From Reyranella aquatilis (lineage in GTDB: Bacteria; Pseudomonadota; Alphaproteobacteria; Reyranellales; Reyranellaceae): a stretch of DNA of 64,000 bases. Both the position numbers and the translations under genes were made by a program. The notes beneath the pieces are model-generated. The model was not told the origin of the DNA. It saw only the letters and a program-made list of their open reading frames with translations, and ran no database searches. The stretch is taken from contig NZ_JAJISD010000008.1 of assembly GCF_020880995.1 (NCBI RefSeq), positions 1-64,000 on the forward strand, read 5' to 3'. The first letter of the stretch is position 1; every line of letters starts with the position of its first letter. Positions 9,579 through 17,541 of the stretch are shown piece after piece.

Positions 9579-10553
9579 ATGGTGCTTTCGCGTCGTGCCA
9601 CACTGGGCGGCCTTCTAGCCGCAACGGCCATCGCCCCCGCGAACGCACAGCAATGGCGGCCGTCGCGGACCATGAACTGGATCGTGCCGTTCCCGCCCGG
9701 CGGTTCGAACGACACCTTCGCGCGCCCGGTCGCGGTGCATGTCAGCCGGACCCTCGGCCAGCCGGTGGTGGTCGAGAATCGCAGCGGTGCCGGCGGCACG
9801 CTGGGCGGCATGGTCGTGGCGCGGGCGCGACCCGATGGCTGCACGCTGCTGGTTGCCAACAGCGCGCAATCCTTTGCCACCGTCGTCTATCCCGATTCGG
9901 GCTTCGACCTGCTGCGCGACTTCGCACCCGTGAGCAACATCGCCAGGGTGCCGGTCGGTCTCGTGGTCAATGCGGCGCGACTCGACGTCAAGGATCTCGC
10001 GGGCTTTCTCGCGGCGGCGCGAAAGGCGCCGGACACGATCAACATCGGCTCGTCGGGTCTCGGCACCATGCCGCACCTCGCCATCGAGCTTCTGCAGCGG
10101 CGCACCGGGATCAAGCTGATGCACGTGCCCTATCGCGGCGGCGGCCCGGCGCTGCAGGACCTGCTGGCCGGCCAGCTCGACGCGACGTTCCAGCCGCTCA
10201 GCACGGTGGCGTCCTACGTGCAGTCCGGAAAGTTGCGCGCGCTCGCCGTCGCCACCGCAAAGCGGGAGAGCGTGCTGCCCGACGTGCCGACCTTCGCCGA
10301 GGCTGGCGTGAAGGATTTCGAGGTCAGCACCTGGTACGGGCTGTTTGCCCCCCGCGCGACGCCGGCCGCGCCGCTCGACGCGATCCATGCCGCTGTCCAG
10401 GCGGCGCTGGCGGAGCCGGACATCAAGCGCGTCTGGGCGGAGCAGGGCGCCCGCATCGACCTCGAAAGCCGCCAGGCCTTCGGCGACTTCGTGAAGGCCG
10501 AGGTCGAGCGCTGGAGCGCCATCGCGAGCACCACCGGGCTGCCGATGGAGTAG
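9579..10553 (+). CDS. Bug-family (TctC-like) solute-binding receptor 3
   Basis: A 324-residue paralogue of receptor 2, with signal end near NAQQW and the family blocks MNWIVPFPPGGSND and VVENRSGAGGTLGG. It starts 3 nt after the previous stop, so translation is probably coupled. Sequence differences between the two are spread over the whole protein, suggesting an older duplication with possible divergence in ligand. It ends before a convergent SDR gene. Confidence 0.9.
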   Translation: MVLSRRATLGGLLAATAIAPANAQQWRPSRTMNWIVPFPPGGSNDTFARPVAVHVSRTLGQPVVVENRSGAGGTLGGMVVARARPDGCTLLVANSAQSFATVVYPDSGFDLLRDFAPVSNIARVPVGLVVNAARLDVKDLAGFLAAARKAPDTINIGSSGLGTMPHLAIELLQRRTGIKLMHVPYRGGGPALQDLLAGQLDATFQPLSTVASYVQSGKLRALAVATAKRESVLPDVPTFAEAGVKDFEVSTWYGLFAPRATPAAPLDAIHAAVQAALAEPDIKRVWAEQGARIDLESRQAFGDFVKAEVERWSAIASTTGLPME

Positions 10554-10605
10554 TGCTTTCGTGTTCCTCTCCACCGCTAGGGGGGGAGAGGTGCCTGATT
10601 TTGAT

Positions 10606-11352
10606 TCAGGTCTGACCGCCGCCGTTCACCTGGATCATCTGGCAGTTGACGTAGGCGCCGCCGTCGGAGACCAGCAGGCCGAGTACCGACCCGATTTCGG
10701 CGGGTGTGCCCATGCGGCCGAGCGGGACCTTGGCCATCGTCTCGAGGCGATGGTGGTTCGACTCGGCGTCGTCCTCGACGTCGGCCGAGATCGGGCCGGG
10801 CGAGATCGCGTTCACGGTGATGCCCTTCGGCCCGAATTCCTTGCCCAGCGCCTTGGTGAGACCCCAGACGCCGTGCTTGGCAACGGAGACCGGCGCGCGA
10901 CCGGCATAGCCGTGCATCGCGTTCATGCCGGTGAAGTTGACGATGCGGCCCCAGCCCTTCTTCACCATGCCGGGCAGGCAGGCCTGCGACAGCCAGACGG
11001 CGGCGTCGAGATCGACCGAGATGACGCGCCGCCAGTCGGCCTCGCTCATCTCGAGGAAGGGCTTGGCCGGCCGCAGCGCGGCATTGTTCACCAGCACGTC
11101 GACCGAGCCGAACTTCGCGATCGCCTCCTGGGCCATGCGGCGGCATTCCTCGGCGCTGCCGACATCGGCCATCACGACCAGCGTCTCGACACCGAGGGCC
11201 GCGGCTTCCCTGGCCACCGACTCGCAGGCCTTGCGGTCCGACGAGCCGTTGATCACGACGTCGTAGCCCATCCGGGCGAGCTCCAGCACACAGGCCCGAC
11301 CGATGTTTCGGCCCGCGCCGGTCACCAAAGCAGTTCTCCGCGTCGTGGCCAT
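10606..11352 (-). CDS. Short-chain dehydrogenase/reductase lacking the catalytic tyrosine
   Basis: A 248-residue classical SDR by fold: the nucleotide-binding TGAGRNIGRA, the structural VNNAA, and the C-terminal ISPGPI and QVNGGG segments, as in FabG-like enzymes. The YxxxK active site reads VSVAK, so the tyrosine position is Val155 with Lys159 retained, and the usual serine region reads NFTG. Oxidoreductase chemistry of the normal kind is therefore doubtful. It may be a binding protein or act by another mechanism. It is divergent from the alpha/beta hydrolase gene with only 39 bp between starts. Confidence 0.85.
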   Translation of the reverse strand: MATTRRTALVTGAGRNIGRACVLELARMGYDVVINGSSDRKACESVAREAAALGVETLVVMADVGSAEECRRMAQEAIAKFGSVDVLVNNAALRPAKPFLEMSEADWRRVISVDLDAAVWLSQACLPGMVKKGWGRIVNFTGMNAMHGYAGRAPVSVAKHGVWGLTKALGKEFGPKGITVNAISPGPISADVEDDAESNHHRLETMAKVPLGRMGTPAEIGSVLGLLVSDGGAYVNCQMIQVNGGGQT

Positions 11353-11391
11353 CTTCTATATCTCCCGCTTCATAGGTTCAGAGGGCGTGAC

Positions 11392-12174
11392 GTGGAGCTA
11401 AGGACAATTCCGCTCGGCCAGCGCTCGGCGAGAGTCTGGACCGGCGGCACCGGCGAGGCAATCGTGCTGCTGCATGGCGGCTGGGCGGGCGCGGAAGCCT
11501 ACTGGTCGACCGTGACGGACGATCTCGAACGCACGCATCTCGTCGTGGCGCCGGAGTTGCCGCCGATCCATTCGGTCGAGGGCCTGCCGAGCTTCGGCGC
11601 CTACGCTGCGTGGCTCGCCGAGCTGTTGACGGCGCTCGGCGTCGAGCGTGCGACGCTGGTCGGCAACTCGCTGGGCGCCACCGTCGGCTGGTGTTTCGCC
11701 GGCCGGTACCCCGAACGCTGCGCTCGCCTCGTGCTGGTCAACGGCTACCAGCCGCCGGTCTACTCGAAGATGCTGCGCTGGCTCGCCGGCAAGACGCCGA
11801 TCCGCGCCCTGGCGCGCGGCAATCTGCAGCGACTGCACTACGGTCCCGAGGTCATCCCGCTCGCCTTCCACGATCGCAGCAAGGTGCCGGCCGAGATCGC
11901 GCGCATGCTCGACAGCTTCACCGCGGCCGACGTCGATCGTGTCATCGACCGGCTCCTGTCGGGCGAGAAGGCGCCGCCGCCGCCCAAGGGCTCTGTGCTG
12001 CTGATCTGGGGCGAAGCCGACCGCTCGCCCGTCCTCGACAAGAACGGCGCGCGCAAGATGCGGCTGACGCTGGAGGAGTCGCGGCTGGTGACGATCCCCG
12101 AAGCGGGTCACCTGCCTCAGGTCGAGCGGCCGGACGAGTTTCTGCGCGCGCTGCGGGGATTCCTGAAGCGCTAA
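11392..12174 (+). CDS. Alpha/beta hydrolase
   Basis: A 260-residue soluble hydrolase. The oxyanion motif is LLHGGWAG, the nucleophile elbow GNSLG has Ser93, the acid is in WGEADRSP, and the His (about residue 240) is in EAGHLPQ. All three catalytic residues are present. I chose the GTG at 11392 because the frame further upstream would run through the divergent SDR gene. The substrate is unknown; this branch includes esterases and C-C bond hydrolases. The short divergent spacer with the SDR suggests shared control. Confidence 0.85.
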   Translation: MELRTIPLGQRSARVWTGGTGEAIVLLHGGWAGAEAYWSTVTDDLERTHLVVAPELPPIHSVEGLPSFGAYAAWLAELLTALGVERATLVGNSLGATVGWCFAGRYPERCARLVLVNGYQPPVYSKMLRWLAGKTPIRALARGNLQRLHYGPEVIPLAFHDRSKVPAEIARMLDSFTAADVDRVIDRLLSGEKAPPPPKGSVLLIWGEADRSPVLDKNGARKMRLTLEESRLVTIPEAGHLPQVERPDEFLRALRGFLKR

Positions 12175-12273
12175 TCCATGGGTGCCGACAGGGCACCGAG
12201 TCCGAGGCGGATCCTTGCCGCCGCTGTCCTCCCTGCGGTGGCTATCGTAGTCTGAGGCCCGAGGGGGACGATC

Positions 12274-13200
12274 ATGGCAGCAGGGCATTCCCACGGTTCG
12301 CAGGGTCGCGCGCAGGCGACCGGCTCCGCCGCTGCGCAGCACAAGACGCGCCTGAAATGGGCGTTTTTCCTGACGGCCTCGTTCATGGTGGTCGAGGTGG
12401 TCGGCGGCCTGGTGACCGGCAGCCTGGCGCTCATTGCCGACGCCGCCCACATGTTGACGGACGCCGGCGGCCTCGCGCTCGCCCTCATCGCCATCAACTT
12501 CGGCGAGCGTCCGGCGACGCCGCAGAAGACGTTCGGCTACGTCCGCATGGAGGTGCTGTCGGCGCTGGCCAATGCTGTCGTCCTGCTGGGTGTGACGGCG
12601 TTCGTTCTCTACGAGGCCTACGATCGTTTCCTGAACCCGCCCGAGGTCCTCGGCGGGCCCATGCTGGCGGTCGCCGTCGCCGGTCTGGTCGTCAATCTCG
12701 TCAGCATGAAACTGCTGTCGGCCGGATCGTCGGAGAGCCTCAACGTCAAAGGTGCCTACTTCGAGGTGATGAGCGACATGCTGGGCTCGCTCGGCGTGCT
12801 GATCGCCGCCGTCGTGATCCTGCTCACCGGATGGACGCTCGCCGATCCCCTGATCGGTGCCGGCATCGGCCTCTTCATCATCCCGCGCACATGGATGCTC
12901 CTGCGCGAGGCCATCCACATCCTGATGGAAGGCACGCCGCCCCATGTCGACCTGACGCTGCTGGAAAAGACGCTGCTGGGCATTCCCGGCGTGACGGCGG
13001 TCCATGACCTTCATGTCTGGACCATCACGTCCGGCGTCGATTCCATGAGTTGCCATCTCGTGGTCGCCGACATGGCCCGCTCGCGGGAAACGCTCGAGGC
13101 GGCGCAAGCGGCGATGCGCGACACGTTCGGCCTCTCTCACAGCACCATCCAGATCGATGACGAGGCGCTGCGAGCGCAGGAAGGCGCTTCGCGTTTCTGA
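12274..13200 (+). CDS. Cation diffusion facilitator (Zn2+/Co2+/Cd2+-type efflux)
   Basis: A 308-residue inner-membrane antiporter of the CDF family, similar to ZitB/CzcD, with six hydrophobic helices and a C-terminal cytoplasmic domain (from about 215) containing VTAVHDLHVWTITSG. The transport site in helix 2 is HMLTD (His59, Asp63). In helix 5 the usual HxxxD is EVMSD (Glu164, Asp168), a variant that may alter metal choice. A short His-containing N terminus (GHSHG) is typical. The gene stands alone with about 100 bp upstream; no metal regulator is visible. Confidence 0.9.
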   Translation: MAAGHSHGSQGRAQATGSAAAQHKTRLKWAFFLTASFMVVEVVGGLVTGSLALIADAAHMLTDAGGLALALIAINFGERPATPQKTFGYVRMEVLSALANAVVLLGVTAFVLYEAYDRFLNPPEVLGGPMLAVAVAGLVVNLVSMKLLSAGSSESLNVKGAYFEVMSDMLGSLGVLIAAVVILLTGWTLADPLIGAGIGLFIIPRTWMLLREAIHILMEGTPPHVDLTLLEKTLLGIPGVTAVHDLHVWTITSGVDSMSCHLVVADMARSRETLEAAQAAMRDTFGLSHSTIQIDDEALRAQEGASRF

Positions 13201-13212
13201 GCAACGCGTAGA

Positions 13213-14409
13213 CTAGACAGCGCCCCCCGACTTGAGGCCCGCGATCGCCTTCGCATCGTAGCCCAGCCCGGCAAGAACCTCGTCGGTATGCTGGCCGAGG
13301 TCCGGAGTCGGGTTGAGGGACTTCGGCTGCGGGTAGTCCGACAGGTTGATCGGCTGGCCGACCACCTTGATCTCGCCCAGCGCGGGATGGTTGACCGGGC
13401 GGGCGATGCCGAGGTGCTGGACCTGCGGTTCGGCGAAGGTCTTGTCGATCGTGTTGATCGGGCCGCAGGGGACGCCGGCCTTGTTCAATGATTCGATCCA
13501 GTGAGCGCTGGTGTTGGTCCTGGTGACCTCGGCCAGCCGCTCGTTCAGCGCCTTGCGGTTCTGCGAGCGCAGCGCGGGCGTCGCGTGTTCGGGATGGTCG
13601 ATCAGCGCCTGGGCGCCGAGCGCCAGTGCGGCGCGCTTCCACATCTTGTCGCCGGCGGCGGCGATGTTGATGTAGCCGTCGCTGGTCGGGAAGACGCCGG
13701 TCGGGATGCTGGTCGGGTGGTCGTTGCCGGCCTGCTTCGCCACCTCGCCCTTCATCAGCCAGCGCGAGGCCTGGAAGTCGAGCATGAAGATCTGCGCCTC
13801 GATCAGCGAGGTGTGGACCCACTGGCCTTTGCCGGTTCGCTCGCGCGTGTAGAGCGCCAGCATGATCGCCTGGGCGAGCAGCAGACCCGAGGTGAGGTCG
13901 GCGATGGGGATGCCGACGCGCATGGGCCCACGGCCCGGCTCGCCGGTGATCGACATCAGGCCGCCCATGCCCTGGGCGATCTGGTCGACGCCGGGGCGGG
14001 CCGCATCGGGGCCGCTCTGGCCGAAGCCCGCGATCGAACCGTAGATGATGCGCGGGTTCACCTTTGCCACCGTGTCGTAGTCGACCTTGAGGCGATGCTT
14101 TACGTCGGAGCGGTAGTTCTCGACGATGACGTCGGCCTTGGCCGCGAGCTTCATGAAGATCGCGTGACCTTCCGGGCTCTTGAGGTTGAGCGTCATCGAC
14201 TTCTTGTTGCGGTGCAGGTTCTGGAAGTCGAAGCCGTGTCGTGCGCCGCCCATCGAATCGTTGTTCTTGCCGCCTTCGGAAGGCGGCGGGGGCGGCTCGA
14301 TCTTGATGACGTGCGCGCCCCAGTCGGCGAGCTGGCGCACGGCGGTCGGACCGGCGCGGTGCGCCGTGAGATCGAGGACGGTGAGATGCGAAAGGGGCAG
14401 GGCGGTCAT
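13213..14409 (-). CDS. CaiB/BaiF (family III) CoA-transferase
   Basis: A 398-residue CoA-transferase that moves CoA between carboxylic acids. It has the family opening LTVLDLTAHRAGPTAVRQLADWGAHVIKIE, of which the LADWGAHVIKIE part is diagnostic, then ENYR, and the catalytic aspartate Asp171 in GIPIADLTSG. Residues 40-44 are a run of prolines, which is unusual near the domain interface. It is followed on the same strand by a crotonase-family gene after a 110-bp repeat-containing spacer, so the two may act in one acyl-CoA pathway. The substrate is unknown. Confidence 0.9.
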   Translation of the reverse strand: MTALPLSHLTVLDLTAHRAGPTAVRQLADWGAHVIKIEPPPPPSEGGKNNDSMGGARHGFDFQNLHRNKKSMTLNLKSPEGHAIFMKLAAKADVIVENYRSDVKHRLKVDYDTVAKVNPRIIYGSIAGFGQSGPDAARPGVDQIAQGMGGLMSITGEPGRGPMRVGIPIADLTSGLLLAQAIMLALYTRERTGKGQWVHTSLIEAQIFMLDFQASRWLMKGEVAKQAGNDHPTSIPTGVFPTSDGYINIAAAGDKMWKRAALALGAQALIDHPEHATPALRSQNRKALNERLAEVTRTNTSAHWIESLNKAGVPCGPINTIDKTFAEPQVQHLGIARPVNHPALGEIKVVGQPINLSDYPQPKSLNPTPDLGQHTDEVLAGLGYDAKAIAGLKSGGAV

Positions 14410-14431
14410 GTAGCTTGCCTTTTGAAAATTT

Positions 14432-14515
14432 GCGTCATCCCGACCGGAGCGAAGCGGAGCGGAGGGATCTCTCTCTGGATGAAAGAGAGGCCCCTCGGCT
14501 TCGCTCGGGGCGCCG
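14432..14515. repeat. Short intergenic repeat, GTCATCCCGA type
   Basis: The spacer between the CoA-transferase and crotonase genes holds GTCATCCCGACCGGAGCGAA followed by a GGATCTCTCTCT block and a GCCCCTCGGCTTCGCTCGGG hairpin. The CATCCCGA module recurs at both ends of the inverted repeat at 60814-60927. It appears to be a partial copy of the same dispersed element. Confidence 0.5.
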
Positions 14516-14519
14516 GCAC

Positions 14520-15308
14520 TTACTTTCCTTTGAAGACGGGCTTGCGCTTTTCCATGAACGCCCGGCGGCCTTCCTTGAAATCCTCGCTGTCGAAACAGGC
14601 TTCGGCCATCTTGTCGAGCTTCGCATGGTCCTGCTTCGATTCGGGCTTGGCGATCTCGCGCGCCGCGGCTTTGGCGAGCGCGATGGTGAGCGGCGCATTC
14701 TGCGCGATGGCGCCGGTGATGCCGTCGACCATGGCGTCGAGTTCGGTATCGGCGGCGACGCCGTGGACGAGACCCATGTCGTAGGCCTCCTTGGAGGAAT
14801 ACTGCTTGGCCGTGAACAGGAACTCCATGGCGCGCGGCAGGCCGACGATGCGCGAGAAGCGCTCGATGCGCAGGAAGCCGTAGCCGAGGCCGAGCTTGGC
14901 GGCCGGCACGCCGAAGCGCGCACCCTCGTTGCAGTAGCGCAGGTCACAACAGGCGGCGAGATTCATGCCGCCGCCGATGCAGTAGCCGGTGATCTTGGCG
15001 ATGGTCGGCTTGGGAAAGTCGTAGAGCGCCTCGTAGCCTTCCTTGGAAATGGCGTCGTAGCGCACCTGCGCCTCTGCATTGGCGCGTTCGCTTTCGAACT
15101 TGGAGATGTCGGCGCCGGAGACGAAGGCCTTGCCGCCGGTCCCGCTGACGACCAGGCAGCGGATCTCGGGATCCTGGGCGAAGTCCTTGAGGATGCTCAC
15201 GAAGCCGTCCCACATGTCGAGCGAAACGGCATTGAGCTTGGCCGGGTTGTTGAAGACGACGTGGCCCACGGCGCCCTCGCGGCGGCCGATGATTTTCTGT
15301 TCCTGCAT
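14520..15308 (-). CDS. Crotonase-family protein lacking both hydratase glutamates
   Basis: A 262-residue member of the enoyl-CoA hydratase/isomerase superfamily. It has the CoA-site segments FNNPAKLNAVSL and KAFVSGADISKF, and the oxyanion-hole helix GYCIGGGMNLA. In enoyl-CoA hydratase the two catalytic glutamates lie in GGGxELA and in FxxPE. Here the positions read Asn116 (GGGMNLA) and Ala136 (FGVPAAKLG). Simple hydration of enoyl-CoA is thus unlikely; isomerase, decarboxylase or hydrolase activity, or another acyl-CoA role, is possible. It is encoded just upstream of the CoA-transferase, same strand. Confidence 0.85.
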   Translation of the reverse strand: MQEQKIIGRREGAVGHVVFNNPAKLNAVSLDMWDGFVSILKDFAQDPEIRCLVVSGTGGKAFVSGADISKFESERANAEAQVRYDAISKEGYEALYDFPKPTIAKITGYCIGGGMNLAACCDLRYCNEGARFGVPAAKLGLGYGFLRIERFSRIVGLPRAMEFLFTAKQYSSKEAYDMGLVHGVAADTELDAMVDGITGAIAQNAPLTIALAKAAAREIAKPESKQDHAKLDKMAEACFDSEDFKEGRRAFMEKRKPVFKGK

Positions 15309-15390
15309 GCCGGCGATCCTTCAATTGAGGTCGGGGAATATAGCGCGCCCGAATTGAAATGAATAAGGTGCGAGTCAACAGGGAGGAAAC

Positions 15391-16458
15391 GTGGCCGCAG
15401 TCGAACTGAAGGGCCTTTCCAAGCGCTACGGCGCTGCTGTCGCGGTCGACGATGTTTCGCTGCGCGTCGAGCACGGCCAGCTCGTCTGCCTGCTGGGCCC
15501 GTCGGGCTGCGGCAAGACCACGACGTTGCGGCTGATCGCGGGCTTCATCGAACCCTCGGCAGGCGAAATCGAGGTGGGCGGCAAGGTTCTCTCCTCGCCG
15601 TCGCGCACGGTGCCGCCCGAAGGCCGCAAGATGTCGATGATCTTCCAGAGCTACGCGCTGTGGCCGCACATGACGGTGGCGGAGAACGTGGCCTATGGGC
15701 TCAAGATCCGGAAGCTCGACCGTGCCACCATTGATGCGAAATTGAAGGCCATCCTCTCGACCGCGCGTCTCGAAGCGCTGGCCGACCGCTATCCCGGCGA
15801 ACTCTCTGGAGGCCAGCAGCAGCGCGTGTCGCTCGCCCGCGCGCTGGTCGTCGAGCCCGAGACGCTGCTGCTCGACGAGCCGCTCTCCAATCTCGACGCC
15901 AACCTGCGCGAAGAGATGCGCTTCGAGATCCGCCGCCTGCACGACCAGTATCGCTACACGACGGTCTATGTGACCCACGACCAGGCCGAGGCCATGACCA
16001 CCGCCGACCTGATCGCCGTCATGAACAAGGGCAGGGTCGAGCAGCTCGGGCCGCCGGAAGAAATCTACACCCGCCCGCGCTCGGAGTTCGTCGCCCGCTT
16101 CATCGGCGGTTCGAACGTGCTGGCCGCGACAGCGCTCGACGAGGTCCGCGTCTCCGTGGCCGGCGGCGCGCTGCGCACCACGGGTCGATCGCTGTCAGCC
16201 GGGCGGCCGGTCGCCGTCTCGGTCCGCCAGCACGAGATCGGCATTGCCCTCGAACCACCATCTTCGGGGGCGGAGAATCACCTGCAAGGGACCGTGACAC
16301 GCCAGGTGTTCCTGGGTTCGACGCGCGACTACACGGTCACGCTCGCCGACGGAACGGAACTGCGCGTCACCGCGCCGCCGGGGCGCAACATCGCGCCCGG
16401 TCAATCGGTCTGGCTGCATCTGCCGGCGGAACAATGCCGGGCATTGGCGGAGGAGTGA
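15391..16458 (+). CDS. ABC transporter ATPase, Fe3+/thiamine/polyamine type
   Basis: A 355-residue ATPase. Walker A is GPSGCGKTT, the signature is LSGGQQQRVSLARAL, Walker B is LLLDEPLSNLDA, and the H-loop is VTHDQAEAM. A C-terminal TOBE domain (about 285-350) follows, as in FbpC/PotA/UgpC proteins. The GTG start at 15391 has GGGAGGAAAC upstream. It is the first gene of a tightly packed operon with two binding proteins and a fused permease. The companions point to an Fe(III)- or related-type importer; the ligand is not proven. Confidence 0.9.
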   Translation: MAAVELKGLSKRYGAAVAVDDVSLRVEHGQLVCLLGPSGCGKTTTLRLIAGFIEPSAGEIEVGGKVLSSPSRTVPPEGRKMSMIFQSYALWPHMTVAENVAYGLKIRKLDRATIDAKLKAILSTARLEALADRYPGELSGGQQQRVSLARALVVEPETLLLDEPLSNLDANLREEMRFEIRRLHDQYRYTTVYVTHDQAEAMTTADLIAVMNKGRVEQLGPPEEIYTRPRSEFVARFIGGSNVLAATALDEVRVSVAGGALRTTGRSLSAGRPVAVSVRQHEIGIALEPPSSGAENHLQGTVTRQVFLGSTRDYTVTLADGTELRVTAPPGRNIAPGQSVWLHLPAEQCRALAEE

Positions 16459-16461
16459 TCC

Positions 16462-17538
16462 ATGACGAGTGAGCCGACCACGCGGAAGCTGACGCGACGC
16501 CATGTGCTTGCCGCCTCGGCGGCGGCGGCTGCCGGTTCGTTCATCACGCCGGTGCGCGCCGCGCCGCCGGAGCCGACGAAGATCACGCCGGCGCTGATCG
16601 AAGCGGCGAAGAAGGAGGGCAAGTTCTCCTGGTACACGTCGGTCGACCTGGCGCTCGCCGAGAAGGTCGCCAAGGCTTTCGAGGCCCGGTATCCCGGCGT
16701 CACCATGAAGGTCGAGCGCTCGGGCGCGGAGCGCAACTTCCAGCGCATCGGCCAGGAATTCCAGAACAGGATCTACAATTGCGATGTCGTGAACAGCTCT
16801 GACGCGGCGCACCTCATCGTCTGGAAGCGGGCGAAGATGCTGGCGCCGTTCGTGCCGGAGGACGTCGCGCAGTATTTTCCGGCGGCGCACAAGGATCCAG
16901 ACGGCATGTTCGCTTCATGGCGCATCACGCTCTGCCCGATCGCCTACAACACGAAGCTGGTGAAGGCCGAGGACGCACCGAAATCCTATGCCGACCTGCT
17001 CGATCCGAAATGGTCGGGCAAGCTGGTCAAGGCGCATCCGGGCTACAGCGGCACCATCATGACGGCGACGCAGCAGCTCAGCCGCGATCTCGGCTGGTCG
17101 TGGTTCGAGAAGCTGGCGAAGCAGAAGGTCATGCAGGTGCAGTCGGCCACCGAGCCACCCAAGAAGCTGGCGCAGGGCGAGCGGGCGGTGATGGCCGATG
17201 GCGGCGAGTATGTCGCCGAGGAACTGAAGACGCGGGGCGAACCGGTCGAGATCGTCTATGCGGCGGAAGGCACGCCGCTGATCACCGGCCCATCGGCGAT
17301 CATGGCCAATGCGCCCAATCCCAACGCGGCGCGCCTTTTCCACGCCTGGTCGATGACGCGCGAGGCGCAGCAGCTCAACATCGATGTCGGCGCGCTGCGC
17401 TCGGCGCATCCGCAGGCCGTGGACCGCCCCGACATGAAGAAGTTCTCCGACATCAAGCTGATGAGGGAAGAGGCGAGCGTCGTGGCCGACCAGGCCGACG
17501 CGCTCAAGGCCCAGTACGTCAAATACTTCAAGGTGTAG
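16462..17538 (+). CDS. Fe3+-type ABC solute-binding protein, copy A
   Basis: A 358-residue periplasmic binding protein of the FbpA/AfuA-like class. An RR signal with TRRHVLAASAAAAA and cleavage near VRA suggests Tat export. The mature part has KEGKFSWYTSVDLALAEKVA and VNSSDAAHLIVWKR. It starts 3 nt after the ATPase stop, and a close paralogue follows after another 3 nt. I see no obvious pair of adjacent tyrosines like those of FbpA, so the ligand may be a metal chelate or an organic anion. Confidence 0.88.
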   Translation: MTSEPTTRKLTRRHVLAASAAAAAGSFITPVRAAPPEPTKITPALIEAAKKEGKFSWYTSVDLALAEKVAKAFEARYPGVTMKVERSGAERNFQRIGQEFQNRIYNCDVVNSSDAAHLIVWKRAKMLAPFVPEDVAQYFPAAHKDPDGMFASWRITLCPIAYNTKLVKAEDAPKSYADLLDPKWSGKLVKAHPGYSGTIMTATQQLSRDLGWSWFEKLAKQKVMQVQSATEPPKKLAQGERAVMADGGEYVAEELKTRGEPVEIVYAAEGTPLITGPSAIMANAPNPNAARLFHAWSMTREAQQLNIDVGALRSAHPQAVDRPDMKKFSDIKLMREEASVVADQADALKAQYVKYFKV

Positions 17539-17541
17539 CCC

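Noticed and set aside
10561..11391. N-terminal extension of the alpha/beta hydrolase open frame
   Set aside because: It lies antisense to an SDR gene with a complete fold. The hydrolase family starts at about the GTG at 11392.
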